NCBI RefSeq assembly: GCF_029193885.1
Contig: NZ_JARFVB010000012.1
Span: forward strand, 1 to 64,000
Length of the DNA: 64,000 nt
Source of the DNA: Flagellimonas yonaguniensis
Lineage (GTDB): Bacteria; Bacteroidota; Bacteroidia; Flavobacteriales; Flavobacteriaceae
Direction of reading: 5' to 3'
The notes beneath the pieces are model-generated. The model had not been told where the DNA came from. It worked only from the letters and a program-made list of their open reading frames with translations, and made no database searches. Positions 35,320 to 42,955 of this stretch are shown here, piece after piece. A program made the position numbers and the translations under genes. The stretch's first letter is position 1. Every line of letters begins with the position of its first letter.

Positions 35320-36165
35320 TTATAAATTTTTCCAGGTTATATCACCCTGCTCCACTTTTGGTAGATGGGTGTTGTAGGTATCGAGTAGTTTCTTAGCCGA
35401 ATCAGCATCGGAACAAAAACAAACCAAAGTGGCTGCCTTTTGCTCCCTTTCCTCATCACTTTTGAAAAGGCGTTCTATATCATCGACCAACTTGTCTTCC
35501 ATAAAATTGGATACAGGGCGCCAAAACATGGGGTCAACACCCCTTGATGCCGCCCACCTTTCATGTGCATAATCAGAAATGATCCGTGCCAAATCCTTAT
35601 TGGCCATTTTATCGACTTCGGGTATCTTCTTCAAATCTTGCTGCATAAAAGCGGACTTCAGATACATTTGGTTCCACTCCGCCGTACTAAAGTATCGGGA
35701 AGGGTAAGGATTGTATTGGGAAATAGCATTAAAAACTGTCGCAATATTGGTCCTGAGCGCTTCCACCGCAGCAAACTTAAAGTTGTTGGGATTCGGCAAC
35801 AAGACCAAATATTTCAGAAATGTTTCCAGCTCGGTCTTGTCCGCTATCTGAATCAGCTGTTGCACAGCCTTCAAAAACTCATCTTGAGCCTCCAACACGG
35901 AAGAAAGCATAAATATTCTGGACAGCTCCAAGGTGGAAGCCTGTTGTGTTTCCAAATAATCCTTCCACTCAAAATCGGATGTACCGAAATCCGTAATCGG
36001 TTCATCATGAATTTTAGAAGTACATAGGCTGTATGAAATATATAGGTCCCTTTTGCTTTTTGATTCTGAAATTTTTGCTACAGTACCTGTCAACCATTGG
36101 AATTCAGGTTCCTTTATATTTAATTTAAGAATATCGGAGAGATAATCTTTTGAGGTTTTGGCCAT
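35320..36165 (-). CDS. eboA: EboA domain-containing protein
   Basis: This 281-aa protein is predicted to be all alpha-helical and soluble. It carries the EboA signature features as I know them: LELSRIFMLSSVL (about 79-91), PNPNNFKFAAVEALRTNIATVFNAI (about 129-153, given here as two blocks PNPNNFKF and VEALRTNIATVF), QMYLKSAFMQQDL and DRGVDPMFWRPV-like RGVDPMFWRPVSNF (about 213-226). The biochemical role is unknown. As the first gene of the operon it lies just downstream of a good -7 promoter box (36192-36199). Start ATG 36165 gives MAKTSKDYLSDILKL and is the only reasonable choice. Confidence 0.85.
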   Translation of the reverse strand: MAKTSKDYLSDILKLNIKEPEFQWLTGTVAKISESKSKRDLYISYSLCTSKIHDEPITDFGTSDFEWKDYLETQQASTLELSRIFMLSSVLEAQDEFLKAVQQLIQIADKTELETFLKYLVLLPNPNNFKFAAVEALRTNIATVFNAISQYNPYPSRYFSTAEWNQMYLKSAFMQQDLKKIPEVDKMANKDLARIISDYAHERWAASRGVDPMFWRPVSNFMEDKLVDDIERLFKSDEEREQKAATLVCFCSDADSAKKLLDTYNTHLPKVEQGDITWKNL

Positions 36166-36191
36166 AAGACGTCTAAAATCTGTTGGTTTTA

Positions 36192-36199
36192 CAAATATA
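36192..36199 (-). promoter_or_regulatory. -7 box of the ebo operon
   Basis: The minus strand reads TATATTTG, a full match to TAnnTTTG, 26 bp upstream of the eboA start. It is part of a 94-bp divergent region shared with miaE. A -33 element is not clear. Confidence 0.6.
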
Positions 36200-36235
36200 A
36201 CGAGGGTTCAACGAATTTATTTAATCCTATCGGAT

Positions 36236-36243
36236 TATCTTTG
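36236..36243 (+). promoter_or_regulatory. -7 box of miaE
   Basis: TATCTTTG matches TAnnTTTG, 16 bp before the miaE ATG at 36260, giving a very short leader. This supports the shorter miaE start over the reading from 36158, which would begin upstream of the promoter. Confidence 0.6.
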
Positions 36244-36259
36244 CGGAAAAACGAGTACC

Positions 36260-36841
36260 ATGCTAGGCCTAAAACTACCTACGGACCCAAGATGGGTCAA
36301 CATCGTTGAAAAGAACATCGAAGAAATCTTGACAGATCATGCCTATTGTGAGCAAAAAGCTGCCAGTACGGCAATTTCCCTCATTATTGGTTTTCCTGAA
36401 AAATCGGAATTGGTCAAGGAAATGACCGCTCTTGCTCGCGAGGAAATGGGCCATTTCAATATGGTACATGATAAAATCATCAAACGTGGGTGGGTCTTGG
36501 GTCGTGAGCGCAAGGACGAATACGTTGTTCAATTGATGAAATTCTTCCCGAAAGGCGGCAGTAGGGAAACCCACTTGGTGCACAAACTCTTGTACGCAGC
36601 TTTGATCGAGGCCCGCAGTTGTGAACGGTTTCGATTGCTTTCAGAGGAAATAGACGACGAGGAACTATCCGAGTTCTACAGAAACCTTATGGTCAGCGAG
36701 GCCAACCACTATACTATGTTTTTGAAATTTGCCCGAAAGTACGGCAACAAAGAGGAAGTGGACCAAAAATGGAACGATCTTCTAGAGTACGAGGCCCAAT
36801 TAATGAAGGGCCTCGGCAAAAAAGAAACCATGCACGGTTAA
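36260..36841 (+). CDS. miaE: tRNA-(ms2io6A37) hydroxylase
   Basis: MiaE hydroxylates the isopentenyl group of ms2i6A at tRNA position 37. The 193-aa protein is a ferritin-like di-iron enzyme with ExxH pairs: REEMGHFNMVHDK (about 67-79), EARSCERFR (about 114-122) and EANHYTMFLKFARKYG (about 143-158). The start at 36260 (MLGLKLPTDPRWV) matches family N-termini and sits behind a -7 box; the frame stays open to 36158 but that extension is unconserved. The gene is divergent from eboA, and its last 4 bp overlap the 3' end of ppk1 in convergent orientation. It requires MiaA and MiaB products made elsewhere. Confidence 0.92.
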   Translation: MLGLKLPTDPRWVNIVEKNIEEILTDHAYCEQKAASTAISLIIGFPEKSELVKEMTALAREEMGHFNMVHDKIIKRGWVLGRERKDEYVVQLMKFFPKGGSRETHLVHKLLYAALIEARSCERFRLLSEEIDDEELSEFYRNLMVSEANHYTMFLKFARKYGNKEEVDQKWNDLLEYEAQLMKGLGKKETMHG

Positions 36842-38913
36842 TCTTCCAACTTTCGTTTATAGTAATCGTACATCTCGAATTGGGAACGTAGTTCTGGTTG
36901 GCCTTTGGCACGCTTTCTATAAGCATTGTCCTGCTTTGCAGAAAAGACCCGTGCCTTGGAGTTGTCCCTCCAAGAAATGTCGAAGGTATCGAGCAGCTCC
37001 TGTCTTATATCAGGATCGTAAATAGGACACCCTACCTCTACCCTAAAATCCAAGTTACGTGTCATCCAGTCCGCTGAGGAAATATAGATTTTCGCATCTC
37101 CATCATTTCCAAAAATGAACAACCTTGGGTGCTCCAAGAATTTATCCACAACACTTATGGCCTCAATATTCTCGCTCATACCTTCCACACCGGGAATCAA
37201 GCAGCAAATACCCCTTACGATCATTTGAATCTTTACCCCTGCCCTACTGGCCTCATAAAGTTTGTCCACCATCTTGTAGGAAGTCAGACTGTTCATCTTT
37301 ATTTTGATATAGGCCTCTTTCCCTGCCTTGGCAAAGGCAATCTCATTATCGATCAACTTCATAAAAGTTGATTTGGTGTAATGTGGGGATACGATCAGGT
37401 GTTTGTACTTATTGATCTTGTAATTGGTCTCGAAGAAGCCAAATACTTTGTTCATATCCTTCAAAATACCTTGATGTGCCGTGAACAAGGTGTAATCCGT
37501 ATAGATTTTAGCTGTCGACTCATTAAAGTTTCCTGTACTGATGAACCCATATCGTTTGATTCCCTCAACCTCTTCACGCTCCACCAAACAAATCTTGCTG
37601 TGCACTTTTAGTCCCGGTACACCAAAAATCAAATTAACCCCTTCATCCTGTAAATGGTTGGCGTATTCAATATTGTTCTGCTCATCGAATCTAGCCTGTA
37701 ACTCGATCTGCACGGTAACTTGTTTTCCATTTTTTACAGCATTGACCAAAGCGGAGGCTATCTGGCTATCGCTCGCCAAACGATATATGGTAATTTTAAT
37801 ACTTCGCACTTGTGGGTCCAGTGCAGCTTCTCGCAAAAACTTGGTCACATAACTGAAGGTATGGTATGGGGCGTAGATCATGTAGTCCTTATGGGCTATT
37901 ATATCCAACAAACTCCCCTTCATGCTGAGTCCTTTTACGGGTAAAGGTTCAATTTTATCATACATCAGGTCATGACGTCCCAAACTAGGGAAGCCCATAT
38001 AGTCCCTTCGATTGTGGTAACGGCCACCTGGAATCACACTATCGGTATCCATAATGTCCATTTTTTCCTTTAGGAACTGAAGTGTATCCTTGTCAATACT
38101 CTTGTCATAAACAAATCGAACGGGATCACTGATTTTTCTATGCTCCACACTGGAAGAAATCTTTTCGATAAAACTCTTGCTCAGATCATTGTCGATATCC
38201 AGTTCAGCATCCCTTGTGATCTTGATCATGTGGGCCGAGATGGATTCAAAATCGAACATGGTAAACACGCTGTCCAAACAAAAACGAATCAAATCGTCCA
38301 GCATGATCACATAGTCCTTATCCCCTTCTTTGGGCAATACAATGAAACGGTCAATGCCCTTGGGAATCTCGATAAGTGCATATCGATTGTGCCTTCCTTT
38401 GGTGGAACCGTTCTTCATTACCACCTTAACGGCCAAATAGGCCGCTGTGTCCTTTAGCAAAGGAAACTCGGTAAGGTCGTTCAGGATGATGGTCATCAAT
38501 TCCTGGTTTACCTTTTTAAAGAAGTAATCACGAATAAATTCGGCCTGACTTTCACTTACTTCGGTTTCCCGAATGATGAAAATATTCTCTTGACGCAGTT
38601 CTTTGTCAATTTGCTTGAAAATCTCCAAACTACGGGCCTGCTGATCGATCACGATTTTTGTGATCTCTTCCAAAAGATCTTTGGCCTTTTCCCCTCCCAA
38701 TACACTTTTACCTGTTTTTCCAGCATCAACAATACGTTTTACCGTGGCATACCGTACTTTGAAGAACTCATCCAAATTGTTGCTGAAAATCCCTAAAAAC
38801 CGTAAGCGGTCAATCAGGGGAACCCTATGGTCTTTGCTCTCTTGCAACACTCTGGCATTGAACTGCAGCCAGCTGATTTCCCTGTTTATATATTCGTTCG
38901 TTGTTTTTACCAT
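36838..38913 (-). CDS. ppk1: Polyphosphate kinase 1
   Basis: PPK1 makes inorganic polyphosphate reversibly from ATP. The 691-aa protein has the four usual regions: N domain with YINREISWLQFNARVL (about 7-22) and NLDEFFKVRYATVKR (about 46-60), the head domain, C1 with the autophosphorylated histidine in KVHSKICLVERE (about 433-444), and C2 with DWMTRNLDFRVEVGCPIYDP (about 603-622). Family length is about 690 aa. It directly follows sixA with no intergenic base (SixA stop 38914-38916, PPK1 start 38913), so expression is coupled. Its 3' end overlaps miaE by 4 bp tail to tail. Confidence 0.95.
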   Translation of the reverse strand: MVKTTNEYINREISWLQFNARVLQESKDHRVPLIDRLRFLGIFSNNLDEFFKVRYATVKRIVDAGKTGKSVLGGEKAKDLLEEITKIVIDQQARSLEIFKQIDKELRQENIFIIRETEVSESQAEFIRDYFFKKVNQELMTIILNDLTEFPLLKDTAAYLAVKVVMKNGSTKGRHNRYALIEIPKGIDRFIVLPKEGDKDYVIMLDDLIRFCLDSVFTMFDFESISAHMIKITRDAELDIDNDLSKSFIEKISSSVEHRKISDPVRFVYDKSIDKDTLQFLKEKMDIMDTDSVIPGGRYHNRRDYMGFPSLGRHDLMYDKIEPLPVKGLSMKGSLLDIIAHKDYMIYAPYHTFSYVTKFLREAALDPQVRSIKITIYRLASDSQIASALVNAVKNGKQVTVQIELQARFDEQNNIEYANHLQDEGVNLIFGVPGLKVHSKICLVEREEVEGIKRYGFISTGNFNESTAKIYTDYTLFTAHQGILKDMNKVFGFFETNYKINKYKHLIVSPHYTKSTFMKLIDNEIAFAKAGKEAYIKIKMNSLTSYKMVDKLYEASRAGVKIQMIVRGICCLIPGVEGMSENIEAISVVDKFLEHPRLFIFGNDGDAKIYISSADWMTRNLDFRVEVGCPIYDPDIRQELLDTFDISWRDNSKARVFSAKQDNAYRKRAKGQPELRSQFEMYDYYKRKLED

Positions 38914-39402
38914 TTATTTTTTCAAGTGTTTTGGAAAGACCATTTGCTTGGTGGTTCCCTTTGATATTTTGGACCAATCATCCACACCAAATGTAATATG
39001 GACAAGTCCAGCCGTGGGAACGTTCTCAATATACTGATCTCCCCAAGTATTTGCAAGCGAAGTAAAGGCATAATTATGCCCAAAAATGGCAACGGTGTCC
39101 AAACTGTTGTCCAGCTTTTGCACAAATTGCTCTACACTATTGCCCGAAAAGTCATAAAGGGAGTTATTAACACTGTATTTTGATAAATCAAACCCCATGT
39201 TCCGCACAAAAATCAGACTGGTATGCAAAGCACGGTTGGCAGGGCTGGAATATATGAAGTCGATAGTGGGCGCATGCAACCCAAAGGTCTTGGATACCAA
39301 ATGGGCATCGTTTATCCCTCTTTGCTTCAGTGGTCGATCTTTATCGGAGACATCGTAATCCCATGAAGATTTCCCATGTCGCATCAGTATCAATTGTTTC
39401 AT
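38914..39402 (-). CDS. sixA: SixA-like histidine phosphatase
   Basis: This 162-aa protein is a small histidine phosphatase-superfamily member. The start at 39402 (MKQLILMRHGKSSWD) places the catalytic RHG motif at residues 8-10, as in SixA; a start at 39441 would add 13 unlikely residues. A second conserved histidine lies in FGHNYAF near residue 107. SixA removes phosphate from phosphohistidine on HPt-type or PTS-linked proteins. Its contact with ppk1, an enzyme with a phosphohistidine intermediate, is interesting, but family members also act on other phosphates, so the target is open. Confidence 0.85.
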   Translation of the reverse strand: MKQLILMRHGKSSWDYDVSDKDRPLKQRGINDAHLVSKTFGLHAPTIDFIYSSPANRALHTSLIFVRNMGFDLSKYSVNNSLYDFSGNSVEQFVQKLDNSLDTVAIFGHNYAFTSLANTWGDQYIENVPTAGLVHITFGVDDWSKISKGTTKQMVFPKHLKK

Positions 39403-39413
39403 CTTTCTGGGGT

Positions 39414-40061
39414 TTATGGTGCCAAACGTTCTATTTTCCAATCATAATCTTCTTGTAGGGAGTATCGGATTCTATCGTGCAGCCTATTGGGACGTCCCTG
39501 CCAAAATTCGATGGAAATGGGTCGTACCAAATAACCTCCCCAATACTGGGGTCTGGGCACTTCCTTTCCCTCATATTCTTGCTCAAGTTCCTTTAACTTG
39601 CCCTCCAAATATTCACGTGACGGAACCACTTCACTTTGGTCGGAGACTACGGCACCCAATTGGCTACCGTGCGGACGGGATTCAAAATAACCGTCCGATA
39701 GATTTTCGGCAATTTTTTCCGCCTTTCCCTTAATGATGACCTGACGCTCCATGTTTGGCCAAAAAAAGGACAGGCAAACCGATGGGTTTGCTTCAATGGC
39801 CCTCCCTTTTTCGCTTTGGTAGTTGGTGTAGAAAATAAAGCCTTCAAAAGTGAATTTCTTCATCAAAACGACCCGGCTTTTTGGAAAACCGTCCAAACCA
39901 ATGGTGGATACCGTCATGGCATTGGGTTCATCCACTCCATCGGAAGCTTCGGTTTCGTGGAACCATTTTTGAAATTGTTCCAGTGGATTTTCCTTCACGG
40001 ATGCTTCGGTCAGTTCGCTTTTCTCGTAAGATTTTCTGTAATCGCCAAGGTCTTTTTGCAT
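39414..40061 (-). CDS. pdxH: Pyridoxamine 5'-phosphate oxidase
   Basis: PdxH oxidises PNP or PMP to pyridoxal 5'-phosphate with FMN and O2. The 215-aa protein has family motifs: NAMTVSTIGLDGFPKSRVVLMK (about 47-68, including SRVVL for FMN), FYTNYQSEKGRAIEANP (about 76-92), SFFWPNMERQVIIKG (about 97-111) and the C-terminal WQGRPNRLHDRIRY (about 188-201). Length is standard. It ends 11 bp before sixA on the same strand and starts 65 bp after the rnz stop, so it may be part of the long pyrR-to-ppk1 run. Confidence 0.94.
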   Translation of the reverse strand: MQKDLGDYRKSYEKSELTEASVKENPLEQFQKWFHETEASDGVDEPNAMTVSTIGLDGFPKSRVVLMKKFTFEGFIFYTNYQSEKGRAIEANPSVCLSFFWPNMERQVIIKGKAEKIAENLSDGYFESRPHGSQLGAVVSDQSEVVPSREYLEGKLKELEQEYEGKEVPRPQYWGGYLVRPISIEFWQGRPNRLHDRIRYSLQEDYDWKIERLAP

Positions 40062-40126
40062 GATGTGAAGTTCGTCAAAAATAGGGTCTCCACAAAGTAA
40101 GGGGGTTGTAAAAGTTTTGTGATTTT

Positions 40127-41038
40127 TCAGTTGCCAAAGTCGAACACCTTACCATCATCGGCCAATTCCACAACCGGGAAAACTTCTTTTGCTTCTTTTT
40201 TGAACAGTTCGATGGATTTGTAACGTGTGGAATAATGCCCTAAAATCAAAAGGCTTGCATTGGCTTTTTTGGCAATTTGCGCTGCTTGTTTGGAGGTCGA
40301 GTGCTTTGTTTTCTCACAGAGATGTTCCTCGGAATCCAAAAAAGTAGATTCATGGTACAGTACGGTAACATCCTTTATGATGGGCAAAATGGCTTCATTA
40401 TAAACCGTATCACTACAAAAGGCATAGCTTTTTGGCTCAGGAGGATCCAAAGTGAGTTTTTTATTGGGAATTGTTTTTCCCGATGCATCAACTCCATCCA
40501 TTCCTTTTTTAATGTTGTTGAACTGACTCTTGTCCACACCAAATTTTCTCGCAATAGCAATGTCCAAAGTTCTGGGCGCTTCCTTTTCTTCAAAGAAAAA
40601 TCCGTTGGTGTACACCCTGTGAATCAGGGGAACTGTTCGCACAGTAACCTTTTCATCTTCAAAAACAAGCTCGGATTCCTTGGATTCCAATTCGTGGAAT
40701 ATCAAAGGATAATTGGTCCAAGAATCGCCCAATTTCAAAAACAGGGTAATGGCCTGTTTGATGCCTTTTGGACCATAAATATGCAGTTCCTTATCCCTGC
40801 CCAATAACCTAAAGGTCGATATCAAACCGGGAAGCCCAAAAAAATGGTCTCCATGTAGATGTGATATAAAAATATGGTTGATCCTGGAAAACTTGACCTT
40901 ATATTTTCTCAGCTGTACTTGGGTTCCCTCACCACAATCGATCAAAAAAAGATGGTTCTTGATCTCGAGTACCTGCGAAGTAGGATTGGTAAATGTTCGT
41001 GGTGTAGCGGCATAACAACCAAGTATCGTAAGTTTCAT
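40127..41038 (-). CDS. rnz: Ribonuclease Z
   Basis: RNase Z cuts the 3' trailer of tRNA precursors. The 303-aa metallo-beta-lactamase protein has the zinc motif SHLHGDHFFGLPG (about 59-71), the exosite-like segment around 150-200, the PxKxGxF-like FCSDT block (about 213-217), and HSTSKQAAQIAKKA followed by LGHYSTRY (about 273-280). Length fits the bacterial short form. The start at 41038 (MKLTILGCYAATPRTFTNP) overlaps the stop of the small STAS-like gene by 4 bp, so the two are translationally coupled. Confidence 0.94.
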   Translation of the reverse strand: MKLTILGCYAATPRTFTNPTSQVLEIKNHLFLIDCGEGTQVQLRKYKVKFSRINHIFISHLHGDHFFGLPGLISTFRLLGRDKELHIYGPKGIKQAITLFLKLGDSWTNYPLIFHELESKESELVFEDEKVTVRTVPLIHRVYTNGFFFEEKEAPRTLDIAIARKFGVDKSQFNNIKKGMDGVDASGKTIPNKKLTLDPPEPKSYAFCSDTVYNEAILPIIKDVTVLYHESTFLDSEEHLCEKTKHSTSKQAAQIAKKANASLLILGHYSTRYKSIELFKKEAKEVFPVVELADDGKVFDFGN

Positions 41039-41367
41039 ATGCCTAGGTCACGTTCAATCTCCTCCATTTCAATAAGGTCTTTGGCCTCTTGCAGGGTAGG
41101 CACTACACTTATTTCCTCAGGAACTTCATCGTAACTTAATTTGTCGGTCACCAAAACAAAAGATTGTCCAGATGCCCTATGCTGGTTGGAAATGTCCAAA
41201 AACTCCAATAAATCGCTCACAGCAATTTTATCAAAAGAAAAAAGGTTGACAACAATGTTGTCGTGCTTCAATTTTGGGTAGGCCTTATTGAGGTTTTCCA
41301 AAAAACCGGAAAGTGTAGTGTTCTCTTGGAAAACAATGGTTGTGGTTCCGTCTTTGTCGAAAATCAT
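41035..41367 (-). CDS. Small STAS-like protein coupled to rnz
   Basis: This 110-aa protein has a predicted alternating beta/alpha pattern (TTTIVFQENTTLSGFLENL, IVVNLFSFDKIAVSDLLEFLD and SFVLVTDKLSYDE) that resembles STAS-domain proteins such as anti-sigma factor antagonists. No classical phosphorylatable serine in a DxSG context is seen; the equivalent region reads FDKIAVSDL. In Flavobacteriaceae it is sometimes labelled RNase Z by carry-over from its neighbour, but it has no nuclease motif. The 4-bp overlap with rnz and 3-bp gap after pyrB suggest a stable gene order. Function unknown. Confidence 0.65.
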   Translation of the reverse strand: MIFDKDGTTTIVFQENTTLSGFLENLNKAYPKLKHDNIVVNLFSFDKIAVSDLLEFLDISNQHRASGQSFVLVTDKLSYDEVPEEISVVPTLQEAKDLIEMEEIERDLGI

Positions 41368-41370
41368 TTC

Positions 41371-42297
41371 TTACTTAATTTTTGATGCCAATAGGTAAAG
41401 TACGGCCATACGCACCGCTACTCCATTTTCCACCTGATGCAATATAATGGACTGGTCGGAATCGGCCACATCACTGGTAATTTCCACACCACGGTTTATT
41501 GGGCCTGGGTGCATGATCACCACTTGCTTGTCCAGACTGTTCAAGAGCTCCTTGTTGACCCCAAATTGCTGGGTGTACTCTCGTGTGGAAGGGAAATAAC
41601 TGATATCCATTCGCTCATTCTGTACACGCAGCATGTTGGCCACATCGCACCATTCCAAGGCTTTCCTCAGGTTGGTCTCCACTCCAACCCCCAAGGATTC
41701 GATATGTTTGGGGATAAGGGTTTTTGGTCCACACACTTTTACATTGGCGCCCTGCAATTTTAGGGCAAAAATATTGGACAGTGCCACTCGGGAATGCAGA
41801 ATATCCCCTACAATGACGACATTCTTTCCTCCCACATCGCCCAATCTTTCACGGATGGAAAAGGAATCCAACAAAGCTTGCGTGGGATGTTCATGTGCAC
41901 CATCCCCTGCATTTACAATAGATGCTTTTACGTGCTGGGACAGGAAAATTCCTGCTCCCGGATTGGGGTGCCTCATCACCACCATGTCCACTTTCATGGA
42001 CAGGATATTGTTCACGGTATCAATCAGGGTCTCTCCCTTCTTTACCGAGGATTGCCCTGCGGAAAAATTGACCACATCCGCTGAAAGCCGTTTCTCGGCC
42101 AGTTCAAAAGATAGCTTGGTACGTGTGCTGTTCTCAAAAAAGATATTGGCTATGGTAATATCCCGAAGGGTGGGCACCTTTTTTATAGAACGGTTGATCA
42201 CTTCCTTAAAATGATCGGCCGTTTCAAAAATGAGCGATATATCCTTTTTGTTCAGATACTTTATTCCCAACAAGTGATTTACACTTAACTCGCTCAT
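41371..42297 (-). CDS. pyrB: Aspartate carbamoyltransferase catalytic subunit
   Basis: PyrB forms N-carbamoyl-aspartate, the committed step of pyrimidine synthesis. The 308-aa protein shows the carbamoyl-phosphate site FENSTRTKLSFELA (about 54-67), the lysine loop SSVKKGETL (about 82-90), HPTQALLDSF (about 136-145) and HPGPINRGVEI (about 267-277). No pyrI regulatory subunit is next to it, and the class with a PyrR neighbour is usually unregulated by PyrI. It lies 6 bp downstream of pyrR and is followed by the STAS-like gene after 3 bp. Confidence 0.95.
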   Translation of the reverse strand: MSELSVNHLLGIKYLNKKDISLIFETADHFKEVINRSIKKVPTLRDITIANIFFENSTRTKLSFELAEKRLSADVVNFSAGQSSVKKGETLIDTVNNILSMKVDMVVMRHPNPGAGIFLSQHVKASIVNAGDGAHEHPTQALLDSFSIRERLGDVGGKNVVIVGDILHSRVALSNIFALKLQGANVKVCGPKTLIPKHIESLGVGVETNLRKALEWCDVANMLRVQNERMDISYFPSTREYTQQFGVNKELLNSLDKQVVIMHPGPINRGVEITSDVADSDQSIILHQVENGVAVRMAVLYLLASKIK

Positions 42298-42303
42298 TAT
42301 CTT

Positions 42304-42840
42304 TTATTTGCTTACTAAATATACTTTGTCTTCACCATCGTTCTCTTCCCACATTACCTTGACCTTTTCCTCGTTTATAGCATCCACCTGTCTACCTCGG
42401 TATGTAGGCTGTATGGGCAAGTGCCTGCTGAATCTTCTATCAATCAACGTCAACAATTCAATATTACTTGGTCTCCCAAAGGATTGAATGGCTGTTAAAG
42501 CCGCCCGGATACTTCTCCCTGTATAGAGAACATCATCAATGAACACCACTTTTTTGTCCTCCACCAAAAAATTCATTTGTGTGGAATTGGCCTTGAGGAT
42601 TTCCCCTCGTCCAAAATCGTCCCTAAAAAATGTGATGTCCAAGGAACCAAGGTCAATATGTTTGATCTTGTATTCCTTTTTGAGAATCTTTACCAATCTT
42701 TCTGCCAAAAAAACGCCTCTGGGCTGAATACCAATCAATGCGGTATCCTTGAAATCCAAATGGTTTTCCATTAGCTGACAGGCCAACCGGTGCAGTATGA
42801 TGTTGATTTCCTTTGAAGTAAGCAGAACTTTTTGACTCAT
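42304..42840 (-). CDS. pyrR: Bifunctional pyr operon regulator / uracil phosphoribosyltransferase
   Basis: The 178-aa protein has the PRPP-binding loop VVFIDDVLYTGRSIRAAL (about 94-111), and PRGVFLAERL (about 36-45) and SLDITFFRDDF (about 66-76), all typical of PyrR. The start at 42840 (MSQKVLLTSKEINIILHRLA) fits family length; an upstream ATG at 42882 adds an unlikely 14 residues. In Bacilli PyrR binds pyr mRNA leaders and promotes attenuation; no anti-terminator/terminator pair was found in the short upstream region here, so it may act mainly as a phosphoribosyltransferase or regulate elsewhere. It is first of the minus-strand run into pyrB. Confidence 0.93.
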   Translation of the reverse strand: MSQKVLLTSKEINIILHRLACQLMENHLDFKDTALIGIQPRGVFLAERLVKILKKEYKIKHIDLGSLDITFFRDDFGRGEILKANSTQMNFLVEDKKVVFIDDVLYTGRSIRAALTAIQSFGRPSNIELLTLIDRRFSRHLPIQPTYRGRQVDAINEEKVKVMWEENDGEDKVYLVSK

Positions 42841-42907
42841 AGGCTGTGTACGACCAACTCGGTTGAATACAAAAGTAAGCAATTCTTTAAAATGTTCGGG
42901 GCATAAA

Positions 42908-42936
42908 AAAGCCCCGACTGTTTCCAGCGGGGCTTT
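42908..42936 (-). terminator. Intrinsic terminator of rpsA
   Basis: The stem AAAGCCCCG (42908-42916) pairs with CGGGGCTTT (42928-42936). In the minus direction the hairpin is followed by a run of Ts (plus-strand A-run at 42905-42910), so it terminates rpsA transcription before pyrR. Confidence 0.88.
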
Positions 42937-42955
42937 GTATCATTGAAAAGTCCGA

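Noticed and set aside
36158..36259. Extending miaE upstream to 36158
   Set aside because: The extension crosses both divergent promoter boxes and overlaps eboA; the shorter start matches the family.
40277..40807. A 176-codon plus-strand frame opposite rnz
   Set aside because: The minus-strand RNase Z is unmistakable, and this frame has no recognisable domain.
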